In this document: piece after piece, positions 63,615 through 64,000 of the stretch
How positions within the stretch are numbered: the stretch's first letter is position 1
Layout of the letters: each line of letters starts with the position of its first letter
DNA from: Coniferiporia sulphurascens
Taxonomy: Eukaryota; Basidiomycota; Agaricomycetes; Hymenochaetales; Hymenochaetaceae
NCBI GenBank assembly: GCA_002794785.1
Contig: NBBA01000011.1
Coordinates: 992,001 to 1,056,000, forward strand
DNA length: 64,000 nucleotides
Direction of reading: 5' to 3'
Position numbers and translations under genes: made by a program
The notes under the pieces: model-generated
The model's database searches: none
Told to the model about the DNA's origin: nothing
Seen by the model: only the letters and a program-made list of their open reading frames with translations

Positions 63615-64000
63615 ATGGTGGCCCAGACGAGGAAGAGCGGTGTCAGTACTCCCAAAAAGCTGAAGTTCAACGACAAGCTTGTCGGCAAGGGACTGTCGAC
63701 AGACGCGTTACTTAAAAAGCTCAAGGTGCTCTATACAGAGCTTGCCAATCTGGAGCAGGAGACTGCCGATATCAAAACGCTCACACCCGTGTGCAAGGAG
63801 CTCATTAGCACCTCCATCCTCCTCCACAAGGACAAGGGGGTGAAGGCTTATGCTGCCTGCTGCCTTGCCGACCTCCTGAGACTCTACGCGCCGGACGCTC
63901 CCTATACTGGCCCAGAGCTACGCGATATATTCCAGTTCTTCATTCGTCAGCTCTCGGTTGGTCTTAAGGGCTCCGATGCCCCTTATTACAACGAGTATTT
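63615..64000 (+). CDS. PDS5: Sister-chromatid cohesion factor PDS5 (3' end outside window)
   Basis: HEAT-repeat regulator of cohesin that controls sister-chromatid cohesion. The ATG at 63615 gives MVAQTRKSGVSTPKKLKFND, then KLVGKGLSTDALLKKLKVLY, ELANLEQETADIKTLTPVCK, ELISTSILLHKDKGVKAYAA, CCLADLLRLYAPDAPYTGPE and LRDIFQFFIRQLS. These blocks (LL.HKDKGVKAYAACCLADLLRLYAPDAPYT) are the best-conserved N-terminal signature of Pds5. The frame is open to the window edge. First exon only. Confidence 0.92.
   Translation, partial: MVAQTRKSGVSTPKKLKFNDKLVGKGLSTDALLKKLKVLYTELANLEQETADIKTLTPVCKELISTSILLHKDKGVKAYAACCLADLLRLYAPDAPYTGPELRDIFQFFIRQLSVGLKGSDAPYYNEY

Overview
The window reads as nuclear DNA of a filamentous basidiomycete, most likely a mushroom-forming Agaricomycete. 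Almost every gene is cut by many short GT-AG introns of about 45-70 nt. Flanking DNA is compact and GC-rich. The gene set is typical fungal housekeeping plus regulators: three-domain tRNA ligase, Atg18, CIA1, histidinol-phosphate aminotransferase, NatA subunit, PDS5, sphingolipid delta-4 desaturase, Zn2Cys6 factor, EZH2-type methyltransferase, cellular RNA-dependent RNA polymerase, SREBP-like factors and a GMC oxidase. Assignments come from reading translated exons by eye. Splice sites were chosen by frame and family conservation and have not been tested against transcripts.

Layout, left to right. At 1-0.9 kb is the 3' part of a kinase-like gene whose catalytic and metal-binding Asp are both missing. 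At 1.8-4.0 kb is an F-box protein, and at 4.4-7.1 kb a membrane-anchored alpha/beta hydrolase of the TAP-like type. On the minus strand follow tRNA ligase TRL1 (7.6-10.2 kb), ATG18 (10.7-12.3 kb), a small Zn2Cys6 factor (12.9-13.8 kb), an EZH2/KMT6 H3K27 methyltransferase (15.6-18.5 kb) and a zinc alcohol/formaldehyde dehydrogenase (19.0-21.1 kb). On the plus strand come a small two-TM protein resembling TMEM242 (23.0-24.1 kb), an RNAi-type RNA-dependent RNA polymerase (24.7-28.3 kb), RPL14 (28.8-29.6 kb) and a ubiquitin-specific protease (30.2-33.8 kb). HIS5 (minus) and CIA1 (plus) then share a promoter gap of about 107 bp.

The most striking region is 40.6-48.7 kb. Two diverged copies of one SREBP/Sre1-like gene stand head to head as an inverted duplication of about 3.6-3.7 kb per arm. 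Each copy shows an apparent reading-frame break, at different places, and the 758-bp spacer holds an AT-rich coding-like relic. To the right are a secreted GMC oxidoreductase with a GPI-type C-terminus (49.7-52.0 kb), an intron-containing tRNA-Pro(CGG) (53.5 kb), sphingolipid delta-4 desaturase (54.6-55.9 kb), a DJ-1/PARK7 homologue needing two GC-AG introns and an 11-nt microexon (56.1-57.1 kb), a GNAT protein (57.4-59.5 kb), the NatA subunit NAT1/NAA15 (59.7-63.3 kb, minus) and the start of PDS5 (63.6 kb to the window edge).

The genes do not form one pathway or secondary-metabolite cluster. Functional themes are lipid and sterol control (two SREBP copies, DES1), chromatin and RNA silencing (EZH2, RdRP, PDS5), RNA and protein processing (TRL1, tRNA-Pro, RPL14, NAT1, USP) and autophagy (ATG18). 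No intact transposon, CRISPR array or prophage was seen.
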